Shown here: in pieces, positions 1 through 6,468 of the stretch
Numbering within the stretch: the stretch's first letter is position 1
How the letters are laid out: each line of letters opens with the position of its first letter
Assembly: GCA_014879345.1 (NCBI GenBank)
Contig: JACSSI010000116.1
Location: 1-10,138 of the forward strand
Direction of reading: 5' to 3'
DNA: 10,138 nt
Source: Anaerolineae bacterium
Lineage (GTDB): Bacteria; Chloroflexota; Anaerolineae; Promineifilales; Promineifilaceae
Notes under the pieces: model-generated
Told to the model about the DNA's origin: nothing
The model's database searches: none
What the model saw: only the letters and a program-made list of their open reading frames with translations
Translations under genes and position numbers: made by a program

Positions 1-434
1 CCAACGACCGCGCCGCCGATTGTGCCGGGGATGCCGACAGCCCATTCCAGGCCGCCCAACCCTTTGCCGATGCACTGCCGCGCCAACGAAGAGAAGTTCA
101 TGCCCGATTCAACGGTGCAGACGACATGCGCACCGGTGTGCCGGAAATGTACGTTTTTGGCGCGATTCATGATGACAAGACCGCGCACCCCTTTGTCTGA
201 GACTAAAATATTGGAGCCGCCGCCCAGGATAAAATAGGGGATGTGTTGGGCGTAGGCTAGCTCAACGGCCGTTTGCAGTTCCAGCGCATTGTCAACCGTC
301 AAAAACATCTCAGCCGGGCCGCCCACACGCGCTGATGTGTATTTTGCCAACGGCATTTCCATTTGGAATTTATCGCCAAAAATTTCCTGATATTGAGACA
401 CAATTGCTTCTTGTACCGTCGTTTTTGAATTCAT
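1..434 (-). CDS. murB: UDP-N-acetylenolpyruvoylglucosamine reductase MurB (3' end missing)
   Basis: FAD- and NADPH-dependent reduction of UDP-GlcNAc-enolpyruvate to UDP-MurNAc in the cytoplasm, the last step before the Mur ligases. Only the first 144 residues are inside the window; families of this type run to about 300. Reading from the ATG at 434-432, the N-terminal FAD-binding domain is clear: YTSARVGGPAE at residues 32-42, the pyrophosphate loop GGGSNILVSD at 71-80 followed by KGVRGLVI, and GLEWAVGIPGTIGGAV at 128-143. The GIPGTIGGA form suggests the shorter type II MurB. The catalytic Ser and Glu of the family would lie in the missing part. The start is 31 nt after the murC stop. The only Shine-Dalgarno-like string, GAGGG at 436-440, is just 1 nt from the ATG, so ribosome binding looks poor or depends on murC translation. 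One AACGGCCGTT palindrome (264-273) encodes Thr-Ala-Val here. Confidence 0.96.
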   Translation of the reverse strand, partial: MNSKTTVQEAIVSQYQEIFGDKFQMEMPLAKYTSARVGGPAEMFLTVDNALELQTAVELAYAQHIPYFILGGGSNILVSDKGVRGLVIMNRAKNVHFRHTGAHVVCTVESGMNFSSLARQCIGKGLGGLEWAVGIPGTIGGAVV

Positions 435-463
435 TCCCTCACTCTTTTTGGTAATCAATGCTC

Positions 464-484
464 GTTCACTGATCACTGTTTACT
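464..484. repeat. heptanucleotide array, 3 units, over the murC stop codon
   Basis: Three 7-bp units read GTTCACT, GATCACT, GTTTACT on the plus strand. The array contains the murC stop codon (466-468) and encodes the last five residues of MurC (VNSDQ). It belongs to the same sequence family as the longer array between mraY and murD, which also contains TGTTCAC units. Confidence 0.8.
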
Positions 485-1893
485 CGCTTTTCCAATCCTT
501 CCAATACCCACTTGCCTACCTGGTCGCCGTCGCCTGCCCCGAGCGTCAGAATAACGTCATCAGGGTGTACGCGGTCGAGTAAGTAGTCAGCGGCTTCACG
601 TTTGCTGGCAATGTGTACGGCGTTAGGATGTTCCATCGCCGCTAATACGGTCGCTGTGTCAACACCCAGTGTATCTTGTTCACGACTGCGATAAATGTCC
701 AGGGCAATCACCCGATCTGCGTCATTGAAACTGCGGGCGAACTCATCCATGAGCATTTTGGTGCGGCTGTAGGTGTGCGGCTGCCACACGGCCCAGATGC
801 GCCGTCCCGGAAACTGTTGGCGGGCGGCTGCCAGAGTCGCTTTAATTTCGGTGGGGTGGTGGGCGTAATCATCGATGATGGTGACATTACCCACTTCGCC
901 CAAAATCTGAAAGCGCCGACCCATGCCGCCAAATTCGGCCAGACCCTGACGAATTGTTTGAAAATCAACACCCAAATCCATAGCCACGATGATGGCTGCC
1001 AGGGCATTACGCACGTTGTGTTCACCCGGAACACGCAGCCGTGCCAGACCTACCAGTTCACCATTTTCTTCGACAACAAAGTCCATGCCGCCCATCGGAT
1101 TTGGCCGACAGTTAGAGGCGATAAAGTTGGCAGCGACCGATTTTTCTTCATCTTCAGCCAGGGCATAGGTTGTGATTTCTACATCTGTCAGACTTAAATC
1201 TTTGAGCAGCTTTTGCACACCGTTATCTTCTGCACACATGATGAGCCGTCCGCCATCGGGCAGCAGCCCGACAAATTCACGGAAAGCACTCACGTAATCG
1301 GCTTCGGTGTGGAACAGGTCAGGATGATCATGCTCGATGCTGGTGATGACGGCCACTTCTGGACGCAGGCCGAGGAACATGTAATCGTACTCGTCGGCTT
1401 CAATCACAAAATAGTCACCCTGACCGAAACGGCCGTTACTCTCCATACTAGGCAGCGTGCCACCCACAATCACCGTGGGGTCTAAATCCGCATAGATGAG
1501 AATCTGGGCAATCATGCCCGTCGTCGTCGTTTTGCCATGAGACCCGGCCACCGCCACCCCGATGGTATCGACCATAAGCTGGCCTAAAATGTCGGCTCGC
1601 TTCAGAATTGGCAGACTCATGGCACGCGCCGCAGCCACTTCCGGATTATCCAGCGGTACCGCCGACGATATTACCAACACCTCAGCCCCCGTGATATGGT
1701 CTGCCTTGTGACCTTCAAAAATAGTCACGCCATCGGCAGACAAAGCGGCCGTAAACGCATTGCTGTGCATATCTGAGCCAGAGACGACAAAGCCGCGCCC
1801 CACCAGCACCCGTGCAATCGCCGACATGCCAGAACCGCCAATGCCGACGACGTGAATATGCATTCCCTTGCGTAACTCAAAATCCGAATTCAT
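466..1893 (-). CDS. murC: UDP-N-acetylmuramate--L-alanine ligase MurC
   Basis: Cytoplasmic ATP-dependent ligase that adds L-Ala, the first residue of the stem peptide, to UDP-MurNAc. The 475-residue length is normal. The N-terminal Rossmann domain has HVVGIGGSGM at residues 14-23. The central ATPase domain has the P-loop AGSHGKTTTT at 116-125 and EADEYDYMFL at 165-174, with SIEHDHPD at 185-192 in the metal/ATP region. The C-terminal domain has GEHNVRNALAA at 290-300, GMGRRFQ at 323-329 and DDYAHHPTEI at 341-350, which are MurC hallmarks; LGAGD is at 451-455. The ATG at 1893 is preferred because an AGGA Shine-Dalgarno lies 4 nt upstream (1898-1901). That AGGA falls inside the first copy of a 115-bp repeat. 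A 246-bp repeat-filled gap separates the gene from the preceding CvpA-like gene. The C-terminal VNSDQ is encoded by a heptanucleotide array and is probably not functional sequence. Confidence 0.98.
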   Translation of the reverse strand: MNSDFELRKGMHIHVVGIGGSGMSAIARVLVGRGFVVSGSDMHSNAFTAALSADGVTIFEGHKADHITGAEVLVISSAVPLDNPEVAAARAMSLPILKRADILGQLMVDTIGVAVAGSHGKTTTTGMIAQILIYADLDPTVIVGGTLPSMESNGRFGQGDYFVIEADEYDYMFLGLRPEVAVITSIEHDHPDLFHTEADYVSAFREFVGLLPDGGRLIMCAEDNGVQKLLKDLSLTDVEITTYALAEDEEKSVAANFIASNCRPNPMGGMDFVVEENGELVGLARLRVPGEHNVRNALAAIIVAMDLGVDFQTIRQGLAEFGGMGRRFQILGEVGNVTIIDDYAHHPTEIKATLAAARQQFPGRRIWAVWQPHTYSRTKMLMDEFARSFNDADRVIALDIYRSREQDTLGVDTATVLAAMEHPNAVHIASKREAADYLLDRVHPDDVILTLGAGDGDQVGKWVLEGLEKRVNSDQ

Positions 1894-1895
1894 TA

Positions 1896-2010
1896 TTTCC
1901 TGGTTTTATCTAAGACCTGACAGGTTTACCACTGCACCTAATCAGGTAAACCTCATTGCATTGCATATTATCTTGCCAGACCAATACGTCTATAAACCTG
2001 TCAGGTCTAG
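1896..2010. repeat. 115-bp intergenic repeat, copy 1 (murC-proximal), bounded by a perfect 15-bp inverted repeat
   Basis: This copy is about 95% identical to 2019-2133 (6 mismatches in 115 by eye). AGACCTGACAGGTTT at 1913-1927 is an exact reverse complement of AAACCTGTCAGGTCT at 1994-2008. A nested 9-bp inverted repeat, AGGTTTACC (1922-1930) with GGTAAACCT (1945-1953), offers an alternative fold. The 17 bp outside the left arm supply the murC Shine-Dalgarno on the minus strand. No ORF of its own is believable and no flanking target-site duplication was seen. It looks like a small non-autonomous or MITE-like intergenic element. Confidence 0.9.
1898..1901 (-). promoter_or_regulatory. Shine-Dalgarno of murC
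   Basis: AGGA on the minus strand with a 4-nt spacer to the murC ATG. It decides the murC start and is part of repeat copy 1; the same CCAGGAAA string recurs in copy 2, where no gene follows. Confidence 0.7.
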
Positions 2011-2018
2011 GCTTCTTG

Positions 2019-2133
2019 TTTCCTGGTTTTATCTAAGACCTGACAGGTTTGCTACTGCACCTAATCAGGTAAGCCTCATTGCATTGCACATTATCTTGCC
2101 AGACCGATACGTCTATAAACCTGTCGGGTCTAG
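2019..2133. repeat. 115-bp intergenic repeat, copy 2 (CvpA-like-proximal)
   Basis: This is the second copy of the element at 1896-2010, in direct orientation and separated by an 8-bp spacer (2011-2018). Its inverted arms are 2036-2050 and 2117-2131 and carry one mismatch (GTCGGGTCT against GTCAGGTCT). The internal 9-bp inverted repeat of copy 1 is broken here, so this copy appears more decayed. It ends 6 bp from the stop codon of the CvpA-like gene. Confidence 0.9.
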
Positions 2134-2139
2134 ACATTT

Positions 2140-2721
2140 TTAAATCATCACAATAATGACAAATAAGAACACAATTACCAACAAAATTGGCAAATAGGGA
2201 GCCAAAAGTGGCATGGGCAGCAGATTCATCAACGGTTGAATATCGACCCGGATAATCGTTTCTGGCGGAAATGGATATTCCACGCCAGCGGGCAGCCGTA
2301 CCCAATTGCCGACGGATTCCAGTAAATATTCCAAATAAGACAAGGTGGCACCGATGAGCAAATACCCGTTAATACCGCCTACAACCAGCCCCATAAACTT
2401 GTCTTGGAAGCTGTCGCGAATCCGCAGCCGTGCCGCAACTTTACCACCCGCCAGGGCTGGTCCCTGATAGCTGAAAAAGGCGATTATCCAGGTGATAAGC
2501 GAAAAAATGTAAAAAATTTGCCGTCGGACTTGAACTGTGTCCACAACCACATCACCTGTGCCACCCACAAATCCCATGATGTAATCACCAAATTGATTGA
2601 CGAAGAATAGGGCAAGAATTAATCCGGAAGTCGCAATTACTTCTTTCGTCCAGCCGCGCATTGTGCCCATAATGGCGAATAGCGCCACTAATAACCAAAA
2701 CATTGTGCCAATATTGATCAT
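2140..2721 (-). CDS. CvpA-like integral membrane protein of unknown function
   Basis: A 193-residue, very hydrophobic protein. The N-terminus resembles the CvpA (colicin V production) family: a first membrane helix at about 7-20, then MRGWTKEV at 21-28, matching the family's G-x-x-R-G-x-x-x-E-V pattern, then a second helix at about 29-43. Further likely membrane segments are at about 69-84, 109-130 and 172-193. The last segment runs to the very C-terminus. A loop at about 137-165 is rich in Pro and is probably extracytoplasmic. The ATG overlaps the murG stop as ATGA (2718-2721) and has the strongest Shine-Dalgarno in the window, so it is made in coupling with murG. CvpA-family proteins have been linked to envelope homeostasis, but no biochemical activity can be read from this sequence. 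Its place in a cell wall operon suggests an envelope role; that is inference. The family call is from the N-terminal pattern and topology only. Confidence 0.75.
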   Translation of the reverse strand: MINIGTMFWLLVALFAIMGTMRGWTKEVIATSGLILALFFVNQFGDYIMGFVGGTGDVVVDTVQVRRQIFYIFSLITWIIAFFSYQGPALAGGKVAARLRIRDSFQDKFMGLVVGGINGYLLIGATLSYLEYLLESVGNWVRLPAGVEYPFPPETIIRVDIQPLMNLLPMPLLAPYLPILLVIVFLFVIIVMI

Positions 2722-3839
2722 GCGGCTCCTCCTTGATACTGTCCTGTCTGCGCAATGACTTGCGCCAACTGAGCCGAAGCATTGGGTTTGTCTAAAGCTT
2801 GTGCCGCTTTTTGCATTTGCCGGAAACGGGTTTCATCGTTGAATAAGTCGAGTACCAGGGACAGGATTTCACCTGGCAACTGCTCGTCTGTGGATTGCAG
2901 GGCTGCGCCATGTTCAGTCAGGTAATCGGCGTTGACTTTTTGATAGCGCCAGGCAAAAGTCAACGGAACCATGATGGATGGCAAGCCGAAGGCGGGGGCT
3001 TCACCCAACATGCTGGCTCCAGCGCGGGCCAGTGCTAAATCGGCAGCGCGAAACGCAGTTCCCATTTCTTCGTGTAGATATGGATATGGCCGATACCATT
3101 GACGCTGATCTTCGGTCAGGGTGGCTGCAAATTCTTCCACTTGCGGCCAGGTGAGGGTGCCGCTGACATGGATGACTTGAATTTGGTCTAACAGGGCGGG
3201 CAGGTTGTCCATCACTGCCTTGTTGATATTCCAGGAGCCGCGACTGCCGCCAAAGACAAATAAGGTTTTGCGTCCTGGCTGTAAATTGAAGGCGGATAAG
3301 GCGTCTTCTTTGCTCAATTGGGTGGCGGCGCGAATCTCTGGGCGTACGGGGTAGCCGGTGACGACCATTTTGTCGGCAGGTACAAACTCGCCAGACAGGT
3401 TGGTGGTGCAAGCCACTGTTTTTGCCCAGGGTACGACGGTTTTGATGGCGGAACCGGGTTCCACGTCTGGCAAGTAGATGACGATGGGTACTTTGTGCAG
3501 ACGGGCAGCCAGGGCGACTGGCACGGACATGTAGCCGCCCGTCATGAACATGACATCCGGTTTGAAGGAGCGCATGAGGTTGTTGGCTGTGCCTAAACTC
3601 CATGTTAATTGTGCCAAATGTTTCACCATCACCTGTGGTTTTACGCCGACGATGGCGCCACCACGAATTTTTTCTAGTTTGATGCCTGCGCGTGGTACGA
3701 GTTGTTCTTCCATTTCACCTGCCGTACCGACCCATAAGATTTGCTCTTTTGTGATGCCGAGGTGCTGAAGTTCGGTAACGGCCGTTAATGCCGGATAAAT
3801 ACCACCACCAGTGCCACCTGCGCAAACCAATACGTTCAT
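2718..3839 (-). CDS. murG: UDP-N-acetylglucosamine--undecaprenyl-PP-MurNAc-pentapeptide GlcNAc transferase MurG, divergent
   Basis: GT28, GT-B fold glycosyltransferase on the inner membrane face that turns lipid I into lipid II. It has 373 residues from the ATG at 3839; a TTG three codons upstream (3848) is possible but lies in a heptanucleotide array. No Shine-Dalgarno is visible for either. The N-lobe has AGGTGGGIYPAL at 7-18 and TGGYMSVPVALAA at 100-112. The C-lobe has GGSRGSWNIN at 197-206, ARAGASMLGE at 271-280 (with the sugar-nucleotide-contacting Glu at 280) and YQKVNADYL at 299-307. Several normally conserved positions differ: His of GGTGGH is Gly13, HEQN is YLPD (122-125), GGSQG is GGSRG, and HQ is YQ (299-300). 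Context and overall pattern still make MurG by far the best call. It overlaps the CvpA-like gene by 4 nt. Confidence 0.93.
   Translation of the reverse strand: MNVLVCAGGTGGGIYPALTAVTELQHLGITKEQILWVGTAGEMEEQLVPRAGIKLEKIRGGAIVGVKPQVMVKHLAQLTWSLGTANNLMRSFKPDVMFMTGGYMSVPVALAARLHKVPIVIYLPDVEPGSAIKTVVPWAKTVACTTNLSGEFVPADKMVVTGYPVRPEIRAATQLSKEDALSAFNLQPGRKTLFVFGGSRGSWNINKAVMDNLPALLDQIQVIHVSGTLTWPQVEEFAATLTEDQRQWYRPYPYLHEEMGTAFRAADLALARAGASMLGEAPAFGLPSIMVPLTFAWRYQKVNADYLTEHGAALQSTDEQLPGEILSLVLDLFNDETRFRQMQKAAQALDKPNASAQLAQVIAQTGQYQGGAA
2726..2734 (-). promoter_or_regulatory. Shine-Dalgarno of the CvpA-like gene, inside the murG 3' end
   Basis: AAGGAGGAG on the minus strand, four bases before the ATGA overlap. 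It is the best ribosome binding site in the window and supports real expression of the CvpA-like gene. Confidence 0.85.
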
Positions 3840-3843
3840 AATT

Positions 3844-3864
3844 GTCAATGGTCAATTGTCAATT
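3844..3864. repeat. heptanucleotide array, 3 units, between ftsW and murG
   Basis: GTCAATG, GTCAATT, GTCAATT on the plus strand, preceded by AATT (3840-3843). It fills the whole ftsW-murG gap and reaches into the ftsW stop codon (3863-3865). The unit differs from that of the other two arrays but has the same 7-bp period. Confidence 0.82.
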
Positions 3865-5023
3865 AACTGGTTCTTTCCGGTTGAATTCGTCGGTCAATCG
3901 CAGCGTCCCGCGATACGTTTAGCAAGATACCAATGCCGATGAGGGTAATCAGCAGTGACGAACCACCATAACTCATAAAGGGTAAGGGAATGCCGGTGAA
4001 GGGGATAACGGCCGTTATAACCGCCATATTGATCAACGCCTGATAACTCAGCCAGAAAACCACACCCAGAGCCAGTAAATAACCATAAGTATCTCGAGCA
4101 TTCATTGCAATTTTGATGCCGCGCCAAATCAAGAAAACCATCAAGCCAAGAAATACCAACGTGCCCAACAGTCCTAGTTCTTCCCCCAAAATGGCAAAAA
4201 CGCCGTCCGTATGGGCAGCAGGCAGCGGCCCAAACTTCTGTGTGCTTTCCCCGATGCCCACACCAAACATGCCGCCGCGTCCCAGGGCAATGAGCGCTTG
4301 CTGTACATGCCAGCTTGCCTGTGCCGGATCGCGTAGTGTTTCTTTATAAGCTTCCACACGGGCGGCCGCATGAGGCAGGGTATTGACCAAAATGAGGAAG
4401 ACAACCCCACCAATGAGCAAAGCCACGGCAAACTGCCGCCAATCTGCGCCTGCAACAAAGAAAAGGGTAAAGCAAATCATCGCTATCAAGATTGACGTAG
4501 ACAAATCGGGCTGCTGCACAATGAACGCACAAACAACGGCCGTTATCACAGAAAAAGGCAGCAAACCATACGTAATGTCTTTGATGCGGTCGCCCTTGGA
4601 TGAGAGCCAGTGAGCAATGTATAAAATCACAGCCAGCTTTGCCACTTCTGAAGGTTGGTAAGAGCCTTCATAAAACCCGCGCTGCGCCCCAAAAATGGCA
4701 TCACCAAAAAAGAGCACAACCGCCAACCCCAGGAGGGTAAGCCCTAAAAATGGCACAGAAAAATAACGAAACACATGATAATCAAACTGCATAATGACGA
4801 TGACAGACGCCAGACCCAGAAGCAGCGCCACCATCTGGCGTTCAAAGTAGTAAGTTGGCTCATCTTTGAACAGCAAACCATAGTCAAAGGTAGTGGAATA
4901 CACCATCATCATACCCAGGATAATCAGACCGGCCACCGCCAGCATCAACCAGTAATCAAACTGGAAGCGTGTCCCTGGCCGTATGCGATTGCTTCGTTTT
5001 CTTACAACATTTACTGTGCTCAT
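3863..5023 (-). CDS. ftsW: SEDS-family peptidoglycan glycosyltransferase FtsW
   Basis: Polytopic membrane enzyme that polymerises lipid II into glycan strands at the septum together with a class B PBP; here ftsI lies upstream in the same cluster. The 386 residues give about ten membrane helices after a basic N-terminus (RKRSNRIRPG, 8-17). SEDS motifs include GAQRGFYEGSYQPSEVAKL at 112-130, QQPDLSTS at 170-177, GMFGVGIGES at 251-260, and HTDGVFAILGEELG at 271-284 with the presumed catalytic Asp273. PFTGIPLPFMSYGGSS is at 341-356. The usual HTDFIFA reads HTDGVFA, and the usual GARRW reads GAQRG. FtsW rather than RodA is chosen from the dcw context. The ATG at 5023 has a GAAGGA Shine-Dalgarno with a 7-nt spacer. 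Three AACGGCCGTT or near-identical palindromes fall in this gene, including a GCGGCCGC at 4362-4369. Confidence 0.96.
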   Translation of the reverse strand: MSTVNVVRKRSNRIRPGTRFQFDYWLMLAVAGLIILGMMMVYSTTFDYGLLFKDEPTYYFERQMVALLLGLASVIVIMQFDYHVFRYFSVPFLGLTLLGLAVVLFFGDAIFGAQRGFYEGSYQPSEVAKLAVILYIAHWLSSKGDRIKDITYGLLPFSVITAVVCAFIVQQPDLSTSILIAMICFTLFFVAGADWRQFAVALLIGGVVFLILVNTLPHAAARVEAYKETLRDPAQASWHVQQALIALGRGGMFGVGIGESTQKFGPLPAAHTDGVFAILGEELGLLGTLVFLGLMVFLIWRGIKIAMNARDTYGYLLALGVVFWLSYQALINMAVITAVIPFTGIPLPFMSYGGSSLLITLIGIGILLNVSRDAAIDRRIQPERTS

Positions 5024-5030
5024 AAGATAG

Positions 5031-5036
5031 TCCTTC
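5031..5036 (-). promoter_or_regulatory. Shine-Dalgarno of ftsW
   Basis: GAAGGA on the minus strand, 7 nt before the ftsW ATG. It abuts the edge of the GC-rich hairpin element at 5036-5111, so folding of that element could affect access to it. Confidence 0.7.
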
Positions 5037-5111
5037 CCTCACCCCAGCCCTCTCCCAGTGGGAGAGGGAGCCAGTTCCCTCCACCTTTGGGGGAGGGTTA
5101 GGGTGGGGGTG
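5036..5111. repeat. GC-rich multi-hairpin intergenic repeat between murD and ftsW
   Basis: Inner hairpin CCCTCTCCC (5048-5056) with GGGAGAGGG (5060-5068) and a 3-nt loop. A second hairpin pairs CCCTCC (5077-5082) with GGAGGG (5092-5097). The outer ends, CCCTCACCCC (5036-5045) and GGGTGGGGGT (5101-5110), are also roughly complementary, giving a cloverleaf-like fold. The CCCTCACCCC...GGGTGGGGG pattern resembles a repeat type seen between genes in many unrelated bacterial genomes (from memory, not searched). No T-tract follows on the minus strand, so it is not a simple intrinsic terminator. Confidence 0.85.
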
Positions 5112-5114
5112 AAT

Positions 5115-6464
5115 TTATAGTTGGTTGACCAGTTGGCAGAAAACTTCGCCACGTTCGGCGAAATCAACGAAGCCATCAAAGCTGGTACCGCCTGGCGAGA
5201 GCAGCACAACGTCGCCAGATTGGGCAATTTGGGCGGCAGATGTGACGGCATCGGCCAGATTTTGGTCGCGGGTGATGGCATCGTAGCCAGCGGCTTGCAG
5301 CCGTTCTGCCAACCCGTCGGCCAAATCACCGAAGAGAATGACGTGTTTGACGCGCTGTGTGACTTGTTGTGTCCAGGTCTCCCACGCCATATCTTTATCA
5401 CGACCCCCCGCCAGCAGGATAAGCGGTTCGTCAAAGGCAGCCAGAGCCGCTATGGCACGCTCTGGAGCCGTGGCTATGGAGTCGTTGATGTAGCGCACGC
5501 CGTTCAGTTCGCGGACTAGTTCTAGACGATGCTCGACACCTTTGAAGGTGCGGATGGCTTGAGCCATGGCGTCTACCGGCACATCTACGGAGTCGGCCAG
5601 GGTGACGGCCGCCAGCACGTTGAGCACATTGTGTTGACCGCGTAGTTGGATATCGCTCAGGTTACAAACGCGCTTTTCGCTGCCGTTGCGCAGCCAGATT
5701 TCATTGTCGCGGATGAAGGCGCCATCTTCCACCACGCCGCGCAGGCTGAAGGTGCGTAAGCGCCCCCGTACTTCGTGTTCCAACGCTATGGCACCGGGAT
5801 CATCTGCGGCTAGTACGGCGATGTCGTTTTCGTTTTGGAAGCGCAGGATGTTGGCTTTGGCATCGGCGTAGGCGTCCATTGTTTTGTGCCGGTCGAGGTG
5901 GTTAGGGGTGATGTTGAGCACGGCCGCTACGTGGGGGCTTTGATTCCAGATTTCGAGTTGGAAGCTGGAAAGTTCTTGTACGACCATATCATTTGGGCTC
6001 ATTTTATGCAGGTCGGCAATGAGCGGACGACCGATATTGCCGCCAACCCAGGTCATGCGCCCGGATATCTGACCCATGACACCGGTGAGGGCGGTGGTGG
6101 TTGTTTTGCCAGCGGAACCGGTAATGCCGATAACGGCCGTTGGCGCTCGTTTAGTAAATTCCAGTGAATCATTGGTAATCGGAATGTTCCGTTCTCGAGC
6201 CGCCTGCACCAGTGGCGCATTCGCTGGCACACCGCCGCTAATCGCCACAATGTCTGCATTATCTAAAATTGTCATAGGATGTTCTCCTAAAATATATTCG
6301 ATATCCAGATCGCTCAAATCAGCCAATGTCGGCTGTAATGTTTCCGCAGAGCGTAAATCTGTTACCGTCACGCTTGCACCTACACCAACGGCAAATCGGG
6401 CTAATGCTTTGCCTTGTCGGGCTAAGCCCAGAATGATGAGATGTTTGCCGTAAAGTTCGTCCAT
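5115..6464 (-). CDS. murD: UDP-N-acetylmuramoyl-L-alanine--D-glutamate ligase MurD
   Basis: Cytoplasmic ATP-dependent ligase adding D-Glu to UDP-MurNAc-L-Ala. The 449-residue length is normal. N-terminal Rossmann domain: LGLARQGKALARF at 12-24. Central domain: P-loop GITGSAGKTTTT at 113-124, ELSSFQLE at 164-171, NITPNHLDRH at 184-193, and Lys203 in YADAKANI, the position that is carbamylated in the family. C-terminal domain: LRGQHNVLNVLAA at 274-286, FKGVEHRLE at 307-315, NDSIATAPER at 327-336, LAGGRDKD at 351-358 and LLSPGGTSFDGF at 421-432. The usual NDSKATN and SPACASFD motifs are altered to NDSIATAPER and SPGGTSFD, which I take as lineage variation. The ATG at 6464 has no Shine-Dalgarno: the upstream region is a heptanucleotide array. 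A 91-bp gap with a GC-rich repeat separates it from ftsW. Confidence 0.97.
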   Translation of the reverse strand: MDELYGKHLIILGLARQGKALARFAVGVGASVTVTDLRSAETLQPTLADLSDLDIEYILGEHPMTILDNADIVAISGGVPANAPLVQAARERNIPITNDSLEFTKRAPTAVIGITGSAGKTTTTALTGVMGQISGRMTWVGGNIGRPLIADLHKMSPNDMVVQELSSFQLEIWNQSPHVAAVLNITPNHLDRHKTMDAYADAKANILRFQNENDIAVLAADDPGAIALEHEVRGRLRTFSLRGVVEDGAFIRDNEIWLRNGSEKRVCNLSDIQLRGQHNVLNVLAAVTLADSVDVPVDAMAQAIRTFKGVEHRLELVRELNGVRYINDSIATAPERAIAALAAFDEPLILLAGGRDKDMAWETWTQQVTQRVKHVILFGDLADGLAERLQAAGYDAITRDQNLADAVTSAAQIAQSGDVVLLSPGGTSFDGFVDFAERGEVFCQLVNQL

Positions 6465-6468
6465 TTTT

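Noticed and set aside
676..1197. Plus-strand open frame of 173 codons opposite murC
   Set aside because: It lies fully inside the strongly supported murC on the other strand, has no family motifs and no ribosome binding site; an antisense shadow.
1896..2133. Possible CRISPR array
   Set aside because: Only two copies, 115 bp long, with an 8-bp spacer; this does not fit CRISPR repeat and spacer sizes.
1894..2139. Internal promoter for murC in the repeat-filled gap
   Set aside because: AT-rich strings such as AAGATAATATG are present on the minus strand, but no convincing -35/-10 pair with proper spacing was found.
1868..2143. Plus-strand open frame with a repeated SWFYLRPDRF peptide
   Set aside because: The repeated peptide is just the translation of the two 115-bp DNA repeats; the frame starts within murC and has no independent coding evidence.
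4775..5101. Plus-strand open frame opposite the ftsW start and gap
   Set aside because: It spans ftsW coding sequence and the GC-rich repeat, and its C-terminal Pro/Ser-rich tail is simply the repeat translated.
5036..5111. Intrinsic terminator between murD and ftsW
   Set aside because: Strong hairpins but no T-tract on the minus strand after the stem, and the operon continues with ftsW in the same direction.
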